Positions 21,488 through 32,311 of a stretch of 64,000 nucleotides of DNA are shown here, piece after piece. Each line of letters starts with the position of its first letter. Position 1 is the stretch's first letter. Both the position numbers and the translations under genes were made by a program. This DNA comes from Sthenelais limicola (lineage: Eukaryota > Annelida > Polychaeta > Phyllodocida > Sigalionidae), in NCBI GenBank assembly GCA_942159475.1, contig OW804100.1:6526127-6590126 (forward strand), in the 5' to 3' direction. The notes below the pieces were generated by a model. That model worked only from the letters and a program-made list of their open reading frames with translations, was not told where the DNA came from and ran no database searches.

Positions 21488-24403
21488 CTATTCAGTTTCA
21501 TTACTGTCACTGCGGTTCTGATCACTTAGATATTCATCAAATTCATTGACATATACTTGTCTTAGGAACTTTAGAAAATCTTTTTTATTGTCTATTAATT
21601 GGGAGCTATCTGGTAGCTGGTTCCATAATATTGGCATTTCATACAAGTACGATTTTTTATATAATTCGCTCCGAGGTAGTGGTATTTCCATTTTTCTACC
21701 CTTCGTCAAACTTCTTAGACAGATCTTTCTATCATCAACGTTCTTTCCCTTCCCCACTCTTGTAAACGCCCTTCCCAATACATGCATGTTCCTTCTTGTT
21801 TTCAGTGTTGGCATATGCAATTCTACATGGATTTGCCTGGTACTCGTCATTCTAGGCAGTTTTAGTATTATTTTGAACGCTGCATTCTGCAGAGATTGTA
21901 ATCTTTTTAAGTACCCTTTTGTTGATGATCCATAAAATACGTCTCCGTAGTCTATGTGTGGTAATATTGTCGTTTTGTACAGCATTAACATAGTGTCTTT
22001 CTGGCAAACATTATATAATCTAGATAAGGCTAAAACTTTACTCCTTACCATATTACATTTCTTCTCCATGAATTTTTTATAATTTAACTGGCGGTCCAGT
22101 TCTACACCCAAATATTTATAATCGTTCACTGCTTCCAACGGTTGGTCATCAATATAATAATGCGCCATATTTTTTACCGTTGGTTTTGAACATATCGAGA
22201 CTACCTTACATTTTTTAATGTTCAACGATATTTTGTTGATTCTACACCAATTCACAATACATGTTAAGTCATTTTGTAATTCATCAATACTCCCGGAATT
22301 TACAGGCCTATCCCCATATAATACCGTATCGTCTGCGAAAAGTTGTATGCCGCTATGATTCATTCTACTAATTAAATAGTTTATGTAAATAATGAATAAT
22401 ATTGGGCCTAAAGAGGTCCCTTGGGGGACTCCGCATGTTACTTCCCCTTCGTCAGACAATATACCATTTGCTGACACCTTCTGCATTCTCCCACTTAAAT
22501 AATCTTTAAACCATTCTAACTCAATATTTCTTACACCATATTGAGACAGTTTATATAATAATATTTTATGATTGACCGTATCAAACGCTTTACGGAAATC
22601 TAAGAAAATTAAGTCTGTAATTCGTTTGTTATTCATATTATTATAAACCTTTTCTAATAAGTGATCGTGCGCGTCTACTATAGATTTACCTGATCTAAAG
22701 CCGAATTGGTTTTCGTGCAATAGTAGGTTTTCAGTAAAGTAAGATGAAATTTGTTTCTGGATGCAACTCTCTAAAATTTTCGCTGGTAAAGATATGCATG
22801 AGATAGGCCTGTAATTCCCTGGGTCGGTTTTTCCCCCCTCTTTATACAGTGGTGTGACAACAGCGTCCTTGAAAGCCAGTGGTACTTTTCCCGATACTAT
22901 AGAAAGATTGTATAAGTAAGCAAATTGTCTGCTTAGTGCTATCATGCACGGTTTCAATATTTTTGTCGGTAATAATCTTATGCCTGAAGCTTTGTAGTTT
23001 CCTACTTTTTTCAATGACATTTCTACTCCAACTTCTGTGATCGGTTGAAACTTAAATTCCATACCAATACGCTCCTCATCATTCCCTAAGCTATAATCGT
23101 CACCCTGTTTATCCTCTAATTTACTGGCCAACTTGGGTCCGATTTCTACAAAAAATTCGTTCAGCTTATTGGAAGCTTCCTTCCCAATAAATTCATCACC
23201 TTCTTCGTTTTTAATCTTAATTTCTTGAATTCCCTCTTTGACTTTATTTTCCGACATTATCGGTTTTATAATTTCCCAAAATTTATGGGGATCTCCTTTA
23301 TTTTCCATTATTTTTTCTTTGAGATATTTATTTTTGGCATTTTTGATAGCCTTATTTACTGCTACCCTGGCTTTCGACGCTGCTTGCCAATCCTCTGCTA
23401 GACCAGACTTTTTGGCCTTACCATACAGTTTGTCCCTACACTTCCCCAGCAATACAATTTCTCTGTCATACCAAACTGGTAGTTGACGCACATTTTTAAA
23501 ACATTTCACCGGACACATTCTGTCCACATATTTGTTAATATTAGCGTACAGTATATCCCAAGCCTCGTTCACACATCTTTTTGTATAAAATTCTGTCCAA
23601 TCTAAATTCACCAATATCTCTTTTAAGATTTTCACATCCAGGTATTTAGTATTCCTGGCTGTGAAAGTCGTAAAACTGTACCTGTTACGAACCTTCTTAA
23701 GTTGTAAAAACACTGGGAGGTGGTCGCTAAGATTACAATTTAGCGTCCCTCCCTCACTTGCCTTTCCACTATTTGTATAAATGTGGTCGATTGTAGAGGC
23801 CGAGGATCTACTGATCCTAGTACTTGATTTAATAATTTGTTGCAGGTTGTGTCCCTGAATCATCACCCTGAATCTTTCTGAACCCTCAGAGTTACTAGAA
23901 TTTATAAATTTTGTATCGTAATTAAAATCTCCCAGCATAACTAAGTTGTTGGCAGGTCCAATTTTACCAAGTACTGATTCCATTTCTTCTATGGCTCCTA
24001 TTAGCTCTCCCTGTGGTGGTCGATAGACATTTACCACTACTACACGCTTCATGTATTTTTTTGAAAGTACGAATACTTGTATTTCGATATTTTTATTTGA
24101 TACCCTAAGCTTTTCCCTTTCATTAACATTGAGTGATGAGTGTACGTACGTTAGTAATCCCCCACCCCTTCTTTTGATTTTTCTATCGAGTCTTATAATA
24201 TTATATCCCTCTATGTTTACTTGACTCTTACAGTGGGCTTTGAGCCAAGTCTCCTGGAATGCCAATACTTGTGGTTTAGAGTTGTATACAAAATGTTTAA
24301 CTTGGTCTATCTTTGGTAACAAGCTGCGGATATTCCACGATACAATCTTCAGCCCTTTCAACCTGTTAAACTCTTCAATGTCATGTACCTTTTCCTTATC
24401 CAT
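21488..24403 (-). CDS. LINE ORF2: endonuclease - reverse transcriptase
   Basis: 971 residues, uninterrupted. The N-terminal apurinic/apyrimidinic-type endonuclease shows IVSWNIRSLLPKIDQVKHFV, FQETWL, LGDFNYD and SDHLPVFLQL (about residues 18-235). The reverse transcriptase follows from about residue 480, with YRPISCISLPAKILE, FRKAFDTVNHKILLYKL, GVPQGTSLGPILF and the FADDTVLYGD catalytic block near residue 688. The C-terminal region has LPHIDYGDVFYGSS and LQNAAFKIILKLPR. It nicks target DNA and copies the element RNA there. It resembles the CR1/Jockey superfamily. A related protein is encoded at 51457-54342. The start overlaps the end of ORF1, so translation probably depends on termination-reinitiation. 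Confidence 0.93.
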   Translation of the reverse strand: MDKEKVHDIEEFNRLKGLKIVSWNIRSLLPKIDQVKHFVYNSKPQVLAFQETWLKAHCKSQVNIEGYNIIRLDRKIKRRGGGLLTYVHSSLNVNEREKLRVSNKNIEIQVFVLSKKYMKRVVVVNVYRPPQGELIGAIEEMESVLGKIGPANNLVMLGDFNYDTKFINSSNSEGSERFRVMIQGHNLQQIIKSSTRISRSSASTIDHIYTNSGKASEGGTLNCNLSDHLPVFLQLKKVRNRYSFTTFTARNTKYLDVKILKEILVNLDWTEFYTKRCVNEAWDILYANINKYVDRMCPVKCFKNVRQLPVWYDREIVLLGKCRDKLYGKAKKSGLAEDWQAASKARVAVNKAIKNAKNKYLKEKIMENKGDPHKFWEIIKPIMSENKVKEGIQEIKIKNEEGDEFIGKEASNKLNEFFVEIGPKLASKLEDKQGDDYSLGNDEERIGMEFKFQPITEVGVEMSLKKVGNYKASGIRLLPTKILKPCMIALSRQFAYLYNLSIVSGKVPLAFKDAVVTPLYKEGGKTDPGNYRPISCISLPAKILESCIQKQISSYFTENLLLHENQFGFRSGKSIVDAHDHLLEKVYNNMNNKRITDLIFLDFRKAFDTVNHKILLYKLSQYGVRNIELEWFKDYLSGRMQKVSANGILSDEGEVTCGVPQGTSLGPILFIIYINYLISRMNHSGIQLFADDTVLYGDRPVNSGSIDELQNDLTCIVNWCRINKISLNIKKCKVVSICSKPTVKNMAHYYIDDQPLEAVNDYKYLGVELDRQLNYKKFMEKKCNMVRSKVLALSRLYNVCQKDTMLMLYKTTILPHIDYGDVFYGSSTKGYLKRLQSLQNAAFKIILKLPRMTSTRQIHVELHMPTLKTRRNMHVLGRAFTRVGKGKNVDDRKICLRSLTKGRKMEIPLPRSELYKKSYLYEMPILWNQLPDSSQLIDNKKDFLKFLRQVYVNEFDEYLSDQNRSDSNETE

Positions 24404-26228
24404 AGTTTACCTTCGCACTTTTATTGCGTCCACGTTTTCGAGGACTGAACCTTCCCCTATGCTGCCACATTTTGCAGACCCCATCCCTACTGGTAGATCC
24501 CATCTCAACCCTCTCAATCACAGTGAACCCCATTTCTATTACAATTTCAAACAGCAGAAAACTTATTGTAAACATTGAACAAGAATACGACATTGCAGCA
24601 TACGACCTACTTCCCATGACTATGTGTCCCCATACTAGGTCAGCCTGATGTTTTCCTATTCTAAGGAGTTTGTGGCAATCAGCTACCATCTGATAATAAA
24701 GATCTGTTTTATCAGGGACGATTTTGTTAAACCACATTGAACAACCCGACCTTCTCCTTATTTCTCTCGAATTATTTAGTATCGCTCCTTTCTTATCTGG
24801 AGAGTCGAGCTCAATATATATAGCCCTAGTTCTTGACTTTTTCTCTATCCCCACTCGGTAAGCTTCAATCAGGTGTTCGTCTTTTAAACTGACAGCCATG
24901 TTTAACAGATTCAAGACAACTTTCCTGGTGTTTTCCAATCTATTTCTATTTGGGGCTCCCCCTTCTCTGCATTCCCATTCCTCAGGGACACCTTCTAGTA
25001 TGAGGTGGGTGGACCCTTCGTTTGTTGGGATACTCGGTAGATGTCTGTCTTTATCACTGGCAAAATTTCCCACTTTGGTACTGAGAGAATTTATTTTAGC
25101 TGATAAGTCCTTACAATCTCCCTCCACCGTATCTAGTTTAGTGTTTGTTTTTTCAATCGACCCCCTAACCTCAATAATTGACTTGTTGATTTCATGTTCA
25201 AGTTGTTTGAGTGTGGTTATTGGGGTTGTCGTATCGCTGTTTGCGCTGTCATTTTCACTGTCATTTTCACTGTCAGCCTCGACCGTTCTGTCACCATCAT
25301 TCTCACCATCGACTTTTGTTAGATCGTTACTTAGAGAATTCACCTTTTGCGTGATTTCTTTGTATTTCCCATCTAAATTTGTAAGATCTGTGTTGGTTTT
25401 CCCTATCGTAGTCTTCATTTTATTTAATGAACGATCCATGATACGTTCAAGTTCTCGTATTGATTTGACAGCTGGGCGGAGTAGGCCACAACCTTCTATC
25501 TCATCGTCAACATTTATATAGTCGCCCGGGTCAGAGAAATCAATAAGGTCTTCTTCTATTTCTTCTTTTTCATTGTCTGAACTAATCTTGGGGACTTCCT
25601 CTCCTATTAGTTTACTTTCCAAACTAGCCAACCCTTCCTTTACTTTGGTTATGCCCCTGGTAATTTTCTTTTGATGGATATCCACCGCAATAAATTTACC
25701 GTCCATTCTAAGGGCCGCTTGGCTATTTGAAGAGATCTCACTCTTCATATTCTTAACCACATTTGATTTTCTCAATTTTGCATCGATATCAAGTTTTTCT
25801 AACACTTGGATTGTTATTTGTTCGATCAGTTCTGCTTGAGTTAGAGTAACTGTTCCCTCATTATTTTCCTCCTTGTTCCTAGAACAGATATTTTCAGATT
25901 TAGTTCTGTCGCCCATGACGTCGTTGTCATTAACCGTTACTGTCACCCCGTTAATGTCACGCTTTTTCGCTTCGTCACTCTCCCATCTCGGATCGTCCTC
26001 AACCCATTCCAAACTATCATTTACTTCATCAGAGGTGATCGTTTGTAGTAATTCACTATTATTACAGTTTTTTGGTATCCCTACCTTCTGATCATCAATG
26101 TCTTTATCCTCTATAATTTCCATTTTTTCCAAATTTGTCACTTCGCTTTCCCAGTCCTGTGGATCTGACATGTCTGCCAATGGCGTAGGCTCATGCGACG
26201 TGAGCGACGAGGCGGCTGGATTCTCCAT
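24396..26228 (-). CDS. LINE ORF1: coiled-coil RNA-binding protein
   Basis: 610 residues. The N-terminal third is acidic. The middle holds two related coiled-coil blocks of about 55 residues that share IGKTNTDLTNLDGKYK-like and IEKTNTKLDTVEGDCK-like text and end in NSLS. An RRM-like segment begins near residue 408 (STHLILEGVPEEW) and continues through RTRAIYIELDSP, as in L1-type ORF1 proteins. A stretch of hydrophobic residues and a basic tail (FSPRKRGRNKSAKV) end the protein. It would coat element RNA. The start ATG at 26228 is the first in frame after the short 5' UTR. Confidence 0.8.
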   Translation of the reverse strand: MENPAASSLTSHEPTPLADMSDPQDWESEVTNLEKMEIIEDKDIDDQKVGIPKNCNNSELLQTITSDEVNDSLEWVEDDPRWESDEAKKRDINGVTVTVNDNDVMGDRTKSENICSRNKEENNEGTVTLTQAELIEQITIQVLEKLDIDAKLRKSNVVKNMKSEISSNSQAALRMDGKFIAVDIHQKKITRGITKVKEGLASLESKLIGEEVPKISSDNEKEEIEEDLIDFSDPGDYINVDDEIEGCGLLRPAVKSIRELERIMDRSLNKMKTTIGKTNTDLTNLDGKYKEITQKVNSLSNDLTKVDGENDGDRTVEADSENDSENDSANSDTTTPITTLKQLEHEINKSIIEVRGSIEKTNTKLDTVEGDCKDLSAKINSLSTKVGNFASDKDRHLPSIPTNEGSTHLILEGVPEEWECREGGAPNRNRLENTRKVVLNLLNMAVSLKDEHLIEAYRVGIEKKSRTRAIYIELDSPDKKGAILNNSREIRRRSGCSMWFNKIVPDKTDLYYQMVADCHKLLRIGKHQADLVWGHIVMGSRSYAAMSYSCSMFTISFLLFEIVIEMGFTVIERVEMGSTSRDGVCKMWQHRGRFSPRKRGRNKSAKVNYG

Positions 26229-26414
26229 TCTTCAAAATCCTTAACTATCAGCTCGAACCTCTGTTAGATATTTTGTATGGTTGATCCCTGGTGGTTTATG
26301 GATTTCTTTATGCTTTTTCACGAGATGTTGAATATTCCTTCCTAGTTTTCTCAATCGTCACAGCATCTCACTCTTTTCTAGGCATGTTCGAACTTTCCCG
26401 CCTTTCCCGCCGTC

Positions 26415-27315
26415 ATGTTGAAATAAGGGGGATAGATAGGCAACATGGGTGTCTGAAAGGGGTACTGGGGTGCTGTACCTGATTGGGAAAGATCACTGTG
26501 GGGGTGGATGGTTTCCCTGTCTCCATCCTTTCTACCAATTTTGTTAGGTAATTCACCTTTGATTCTAAATCAGCTATTAGCTTCCATTCTGAAGCATCGG
26601 TAGGATTTGGCCTGGGAGGTGCCATTTTGTTAGGTAGGATAGCCCCAATTTCCATTGGTTCATCCTTCCTCTCCCCTCTGGTAGGTTGACCTGCCAGAGC
26701 AAAGGTGTGAGCAGCAGCTGAGGCTTGTCTTATTGCCTCAGCCAGGGTATCAGGGCGAGCAGCAAATACGTTGTGACATATCTGCTCATCCCTGAGTCCC
26801 AATACAAAGTTCCTAACCAGCGTCTCTTGAACTATTTCATGGTCAAGATTGTCCACACTATAAGCCCTTTGAGAAGCTAGCTGGAATTTGCGTCCATATT
26901 GCTTAGCATCTTCGTACGGGAGTTGATAGAGGTCGGTGAGTCTTGCTCGAAGCTGCTGTTCCTCCTCTTCATTCATGAAGAGGCGGAATATCTCAGCCCT
27001 CGCCAGATCCCAAGTCCTGTTGGCCGGTACCTGCAGGAATCCTGCCACGCACCTTGCTAGAGGCCCGCTGGCAAGGGTTCCCAAAAGCTCTAAAGTGAGC
27101 GCATCATTCGCTACACAATAGGCCTTTGCCCTGCTTATCCCATCTAGCCACTCCCTCAAAGTGTCCTTATTGGAACCATCATTTACACCTAACATTGCGC
27201 CATGGCGTTCCATGCACCTTCTGACCTCTTTGATAGCCACAAACCTGGCCCTCCTTTGACCCTCGTCAAGGGCGGCTACGTCCGCAGCATTGAGATCCCA
27301 ATTGATGTCCGCCAT
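26415..27315 (-). pseudogene. Gypsy gag, matrix-capsid part (upstream of the LINE)
   Basis: About 280 codons are open from ATG at 27315. The capsid shows LREWLDGISRAKAYC, ELLGTLASGPLARCV, RLFMNEEEEQQLRARL and VRNFVLGLRDEQICHNV, typical of gypsy retrotransposon gag. The coiled segment LIADLESKVNYLTKLVERME follows. The frame runs to the LINE junction and continues beyond it in the zinc-knuckle segment. The first part is intact; the insertion is what breaks the gene. Confidence 0.88.
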
Positions 27316-27667
27316 GTTTTACACTTTGATGAGAGAGAATAATAAAAAAAAGACTAGATGGCACAAGGTACAGAGTTATAACCAACAGAACCCAGAACCC
27401 AGCAAAAGTTTTACCCCGAACATTACTCACCCACTCTCCTTGTATTTATGAGTGTTTTAGTGTGATCATTCTCCCAACCCTATACAGTGGCCCAGATCCA
27501 CCCTCCATACAACCCATAAGTACAATTTATAAGCTCAATCAGAGTTTTAGAGTTCCACTCACCTACTCTTCCAGCTCATCTTGCCTCGCCTAGGCTATGT
27601 CTCACTTCCAATCAGGAGATTGAGTTGTTGCTAACTTAGCAACTGAGTCTCTTCAAGTGGTCGCCAG
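27316..27667 (-). other. Leader and primer-binding region of the gypsy element
   Basis: In element orientation this lies between the 5' LTR and gag. Directly after the LTR end it reads CTGGCGACCACTTGAAGAGA, so a tRNA primer-binding site beginning TGGCGACC is likely. No ORF is seen. Confidence 0.6.
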
Positions 27668-28237
27668 TGTAAAGAAGTCTAAGGGTTTTTGCCCATAGGT
27701 TCAGTGTTGAGAAGAAGTGAGACAAGAGTCTGATGTAGCAGCAGTTTGTCCGGGTTCGGCCTAGGCAGGAGTGACTCAGTGAGTGCCCCAGACCTCACCC
27801 ATCCATTTATTTATACTCAACAAATATAATTTATGCATAGAATCAACCCCAAGAATTATTCCACTTGCTCTCCCCCCTTTCTCTAATTGGGTGAGGGAGA
27901 GAGGATCCTTCTTGCCCACACACTGACCTCCGCTCCCCATGCAAAGGCCATGAGCTGTGCACATGCAAGTTGGATCCCTCCCCTCAGCCTTCCCCCCCCT
28001 CCCACCCCTTACTCTTAGATCCCAAGGCTCGTGCCTGCCCCTCCCTCTTAGCCCTTCCCCCCTCTTGATTAACCCAGAGCAGTGGATACAGTAATTAGGT
28101 CGGGCTGGGTGGTGGGGTGAGCTCTGAGTAGCTCATCCCCCCTCCCCTCCTGGCCAGGCCATGAGTGGCGTGCATGTCTGACCATGATCAGGGCTAAATA
28201 GGTCAGAGTTTCGACCCAAAGAATTCAATTCTTTACA
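27668..28237 (-). repeat. 5' LTR of the gypsy element (570 bp)
   Basis: Complete LTR with inverted ends TGTAAAGAA and TTCTTTACA. On the minus strand a TATAAATA box lies at 27808-27815. It would promote transcription toward lower coordinates, away from the host gene. Confidence 0.88.
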
Positions 28238-28736
28238 ATATAATTGTTCTGAATGCAGTATGTTCTTGGGATGTTCTTTTAAGTTGGATACCAAGAAATA
28301 AGTATTATCATCATCTTCTATTGCAGCTAATAACATTATAAATATCAACTGAATAATCAAATGATAAGACCACGCATGTATAGTGGCACAAACACAAGTT
28401 TAACTGTGACCTGCTACCAACAATAATGGTGATTATAGTGATTGTACACATGTCTTCACTTACGATATGTAAAATCTTTTGTTATATCTTTCATTTAGGA
28501 CAGGCTGGGAGACTTATATATAGATGTTCAAGCCCTTTTCTGTATCATTTTTGATTGATGATGAATAGAAATTCAATATATATATATATTGTAATATTAA
28601 TCATCATGCTAATTTATACAATAATTGTTATGTAATGATACATAATCATAATCGAGATATATTATACATAAATTACGTGTGACAGTGTCATAAAGCCACT
28701 AACATAAACCTCATCCATTCCTTGTTTGTTTATCAG
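28238..28736. other. Sequence upstream of the first coding exon
   Basis: 500 bases between the gypsy LTR and the splice acceptor at 28736. It contains a TA run near 28578-28591 and no recognisable promoter. Because an acceptor precedes the coding start, a 5' UTR exon should lie farther upstream, possibly beyond the gypsy element. Confidence 0.5.
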
Positions 28737-28848
28737 ACTGGCCTAGAAGAGGAAAGACATGGCGGGGCGACTACATAACAGCCTTATTGAACTTGTGGCA
28801 ATAGTGGGAATGGACCATGACACGGGCCTAAAACAGTCCCTTCATCAG
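28737..28848 (+). CDS. DENND3: DENND3-like gene, exon 1 (start codon exon)
   Basis: The acceptor TTTGTTTATCAG ends at 28736, the ATG is at 28759 and the donor CAG/GTGAGC follows 28848. The exon gives 22 bases of 5' UTR and 30 codons ending in phase 0. It encodes MAGRLHNSLIELVAIVG, resembling the short N-terminal helix (leucine-rich, followed by VVGA in vertebrates) that opens DENND3-type proteins. DENN proteins activate Rab GTPases; DENND3 is linked to Rab12 and to endosome and autophagy traffic. The identification rests on the following exons; this one fits by phase and position. Confidence 0.72.
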
Positions 28849-31227
28849 GTGAGCTATATGTAAAGAAATGATTTTATTAATTATGAATATTTATTGTACA
28901 CGCATTACTCTGAAAACAATGTTGTAAAGAAATCAACTAGACACTTCTCTGGTTGTAGCTCGTGTGTTTATTCTTGACCAGTTGTGTGGCTCTCTGTAGC
29001 TCTCTAGTGGCACCACTGTATTCCTCCAGTACATTATACAAGCAAGCCACCAGGTGGCAGCTGATATCAGGACAAATGTATCCAGGGAGGGGCGGCTGCT
29101 AGAGGCGCCTTGCGAATGTAATTTAGATATTTTGAGGCCGTTTTTCTTGGCAAACGGTGAAACATTATTATGGATATTTTGTTTTTCAAATCGCCAGCCA
29201 TCCCCGATCCCTGGCCCAACCTCACCCAGTGCAAACCCACCCACCGTCCCGTCCCGTCCCGTCCGTGTAGACTGACAGCTCTACACTGCCGAACAAGTAG
29301 AGTATGGAAAAATAAAGCTGACCTGGGCGAGGGTCGAACTCCCAACCCTCAACTCCGGAGGTGAGGGGCTTGCCACTGAGCTATGCATTTCGGGTGGGAG
29401 AGGGAGACAGAACTATGCTACTGATATGAGTAGGGCCAACACAAATGCGTAGCGGTGGAAAGTGGCCGAAATCGTTTGTTCTACAGTTGTGTGGACATCG
29501 GCCCTAGATTAGGGAGTAGGGGATTAGTCATGGTAAGCGTTTTCCGGGACTGGAATTGTTCGTGACATGGGTTTTTAAAAAGTTAGATGCAATAAAGGGG
29601 AGACCTGCCTATATACTTGTCGGAACCTAGGGAGGTCAATGCGACTGCGCCAACTCTCAGGATGGAAACATAGATGCCGCCACTGGGTCACGCTTCGTCT
29701 AGAGCGATTTACGCATAGTGTGTATTTTACTAGTGATTTACGTGGGGTTGTCATGGCAATCATTTTTTTTTACTATGATTACCGGTAAAATTCAAATCTA
29801 TGCCTCAATTTTTTTCTATTTTCATGATTGAAAGCAGGTATAATAAATATGTTAACTAACTCATTGGTTTTAGTCGCTTAGAATATTGCTACGTAACTTG
29901 TGCAATATTCACGTTCCTTCAACCAACTCGTTAGTTAATCCATATATAAGAACTATCGAGATATTTGTTGATTTTAGCTAGACATTTGTAATGTCCATAC
30001 ATCAGTCTGGTCGAATAAACCTATGTACATGCACAGACCAGCCTGGCCACTACCTGGAGCGATTTTTCACCTTTACTCTGTTTATTTATTTCTGCTGTGA
30101 TAATCACATAGATCATGGTGTCCACCCTTCAACCAATAAGAACACTTTTGCGCCTGGGTGTACTAGATACCTGGATACTTCCTGGGGAGGGTGGATATCA
30201 TATGAATATTGCTTGATTCGATGTATTGATTAGTCTGTTCTGAACCATGGAACTTCCCATATACCTCTGTATGTGTTGTTATACTCATAACTCCATAATT
30301 AAATGTCTAAATGTGATTATATAAGATTACGCAACATGACGTAATCAATTGTCAGATATGAATTTATCATTAATAACCATTAATGAATATTTATGTACTA
30401 AACATTAAATGTATTCCCTCCGAGAAATAACCGTTACATGTATAAGTACCAGACATTATAAGTGTGTCTGCATATGTTATCACAATAGATTGACATGAAA
30501 GCTATGATGTATATATTATATTTGTATTAATGCTTACCATTGGCTAATGTATTCCCTTACTGCTATTGGTTATATCTTTGGACACACCTGCCATTGCCTA
30601 ACATATCATAAAGAATTACTTCTCAGATTATTCTGAAACATTACATAAGACTCTCCAGCTTATCATTCATATCGGTAAGCTGTATCAAAAATACAAGATT
30701 ACTTTATACCAGCTCCGACTTTCTTCATATTTTCACCTTACTTTGAATGTTATTTTGATATATATCCTCTTCAAAATATGAACAAACTTCTAGCCCTGTG
30801 AAGTTACTAAATGTACCAAAGCATACGCGTAGACGCATTGAAGCTGCTCATACAAATTGACTTCTAATATAGTTACATTTCATATACATGTATATCCAAA
30901 TAAAATAATTCCCAAAACCTAAAAACAAATTTCTGCTAATAACATTGATATTTCTATAATTTAGTCAGCATTGATTCTGGTTATTTCACTCGCTTAATTT
31001 GGCTCCTACGGTTCTTAATGGTTTATTGAAAAATAATTACTAGATTAAGAACAGTAAAGGAAAACCTAATACTAATTGTGCGTGTTATTTTTTCTGTTAG
31101 CTGCCTGGTATCTGCTATATATTTCACACAAATCAGTTCTTTCCAAGTGAATGTAATCCAAAGTCATTAAATGTACAATTTACGTGGTTGCTTGTCTGAT
31201 ACAAAGTCGTATATCTTCCATTTCCAG
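28849..31227 (+). other. Intron 1 of the DENND3-like gene
   Basis: 2.38 kb from GTGAGC to TTCCATTTCCAG. It holds a tRNA-related repeat at about 28930-29400. The rest, 29400-31200, is AT-rich with no recognisable element or gene. Confidence 0.7.
28930..29400 (-). repeat. SINE-like repeat with a tRNA-related head
   Basis: On the minus strand, 29320-29392 contains an A-box-like TAGCTCAGTGG and, about 45 bases on, a B-box-like GTTCGACCC, separated by a stem-forming CCCTCA...TGAGGG. This is the layout of a tRNA-derived polymerase III promoter. Acceptor-stem pairing is lost, so it is not a working tRNA. The body contains GGGACGGGACGGGACGG-type repeats near 29245-29265. Repeat limits are approximate. 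Confidence 0.5.
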
Positions 31228-31612
31228 CCGCCTTCTGACTATCTTGCTGAGGAGAGTGGACTATTCTCTGCCGCCTACGATGCCCATGTTCTTGCCGCTG
31301 TCTCAGGCCACCTGGCTGTTTATCCTTTCCAAAATCCCCGCCAAGATGAAAATTACCCACCCAAAGGGAAAGCTGCCATGGGTCAGAAAAGGCGTCAGAA
31401 CAGCCTGGAACTTATGGCGCAAAACAACAGTGCTAAGAACAATCTAGAAGTTCCTGGAACTCCTGGAGTGAGGAGGAGAATTTCCAGGAGGATTTCATAT
31501 GCTGCTATGGCAAGAAAGCCTACCAATGTGAATCATACAATTAATATCGGCCCTACAGAACTGCCCATCTCCTTTGAAGTTTTAAATTCGCTTCCAACAT
31601 TTTGTTTCCCAG
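31228..31612 (+). CDS. DENND3: DENND3-like gene, exon 2 (start of u-DENN)
   Basis: Acceptor TTCCATTTCCAG, donor CCCAG/GTAACT. 385 bases enter in phase 0 and leave with one base over. It encodes 128 residues: a short lead (YDAHVLAAVSGHLAVYPF), a basic, Ser-rich linker (KRRQNSLELMAQNN, RRRISRRISYAAMARK), and the u-DENN entry strand ending LPTFCFPG. The FCFPG block is diagnostic of the upstream DENN module, and a basic linker before it is seen in DENND3. Reading frame and both splice sites agree with exons 1 and 3. Confidence 0.8.
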
Positions 31613-32311
31613 GTAACTCATTGCAAATTTACTTCTAACGCAAGCGTATTGTTTACTGGTACGAGTTCAATCCCAGAGATATATACAAATATATAGAAAT
31701 GCCCCTCTCAATCCGTTGAAGGCTACAAAGATGGGTCTATTATAGAACAAGTACGGGTGACTAGAGTTATTGCAGGTTTATCAGGAGGGACAGGATTACG
31801 CCTGGATATGCCTTAATCGTCAATCCACAATCTGGATGCTTAATCTCCTTTATAGACTCAGATTGTGGCTGTATCACATCAAATAAAGTCGATATTCGAG
31901 GTGCTAAATGAGGGTACGTATTCCTTAACCCTCTTGGTCAGGTGGGTAGATGAGGAAAATACTCAGCCAGCGGTTTGTCAAGAAATCTGCAGAAAAGATT
32001 AGTTTATCCCTATGCAATTTCATTTGCTGAGAAAACCCTGTGCAAAACTACGATTCATGCTGGTATGACAGATAAATTGTTGATACATCGGGAAGTGTAA
32101 GAGCGAATCACTACTTTGATTTAGTTAAAGCTGGGTACAACTGAGGTCAAATTCCCTCTAGTGAGGATGAGCCTTTGTTTTCAAGCTATCCAAAGTTCAA
32201 ATCTTACTTATACTAGATTTTCTAAAGAGGAAAACAGAATTGTCCAGTTATGATCCAGCTGACATTGGGCTCCACTCTTTGCGCTGCAGTGGTGCAGCAT
32301 TTGTATACGAC

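Larger units (their letters stand above)
20795..26414 (-). mobile_element. Full-length LINE inserted in gypsy gag, both ORFs open
   Basis: About 5.6 kb. In element orientation: a short 5' UTR beginning ACGGCGGGAAAGGCGGGAAA (26414-26229), ORF1 (610 codons), ORF2 (971 codons, overlapping ORF1 by 8 bases), and a 3' UTR of about 690 bases ending in an AT-rich tail (ATTCTTATATATA). The gypsy gag reading resumes on each side. Only CAT is shared at both junctions, so any target duplication is minimal. Intact ORFs suggest a recent insertion that could still be active. Confidence 0.9.
15222..28237 (-). mobile_element. Degenerate env-bearing gypsy element with a nested LINE
   Basis: LTR pieces bound the element: 15222-15320 and 27668-28237. 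Both start TGTAAAGAAGTCT and end AATTCTTTACA, so the LTR ends are inverted. The outer flanks are ATAT on both sides, a 4-bp target duplication. Between them, on the minus strand, lie gag, protease, reverse transcriptase, RNase H, integrase and an env-like remnant, all broken. A complete LINE (20795-26414) is inserted in gag. Without the LINE the element is about 7.4 kb. It ends about 500 bases upstream of the first coding exon of the host gene. Confidence 0.88.

Noticed and set aside
24898..25521. 207-codon plus-strand ORF
   Set aside because: Antisense shadow of LINE ORF1; Ser/Leu-rich composition mirrors the coding strand.
31171..31638. 155-codon ORF as a separate gene
   Set aside because: Its first 19 codons precede a strong splice acceptor and its end passes a strong donor; it is exon 2 of the DENN gene.
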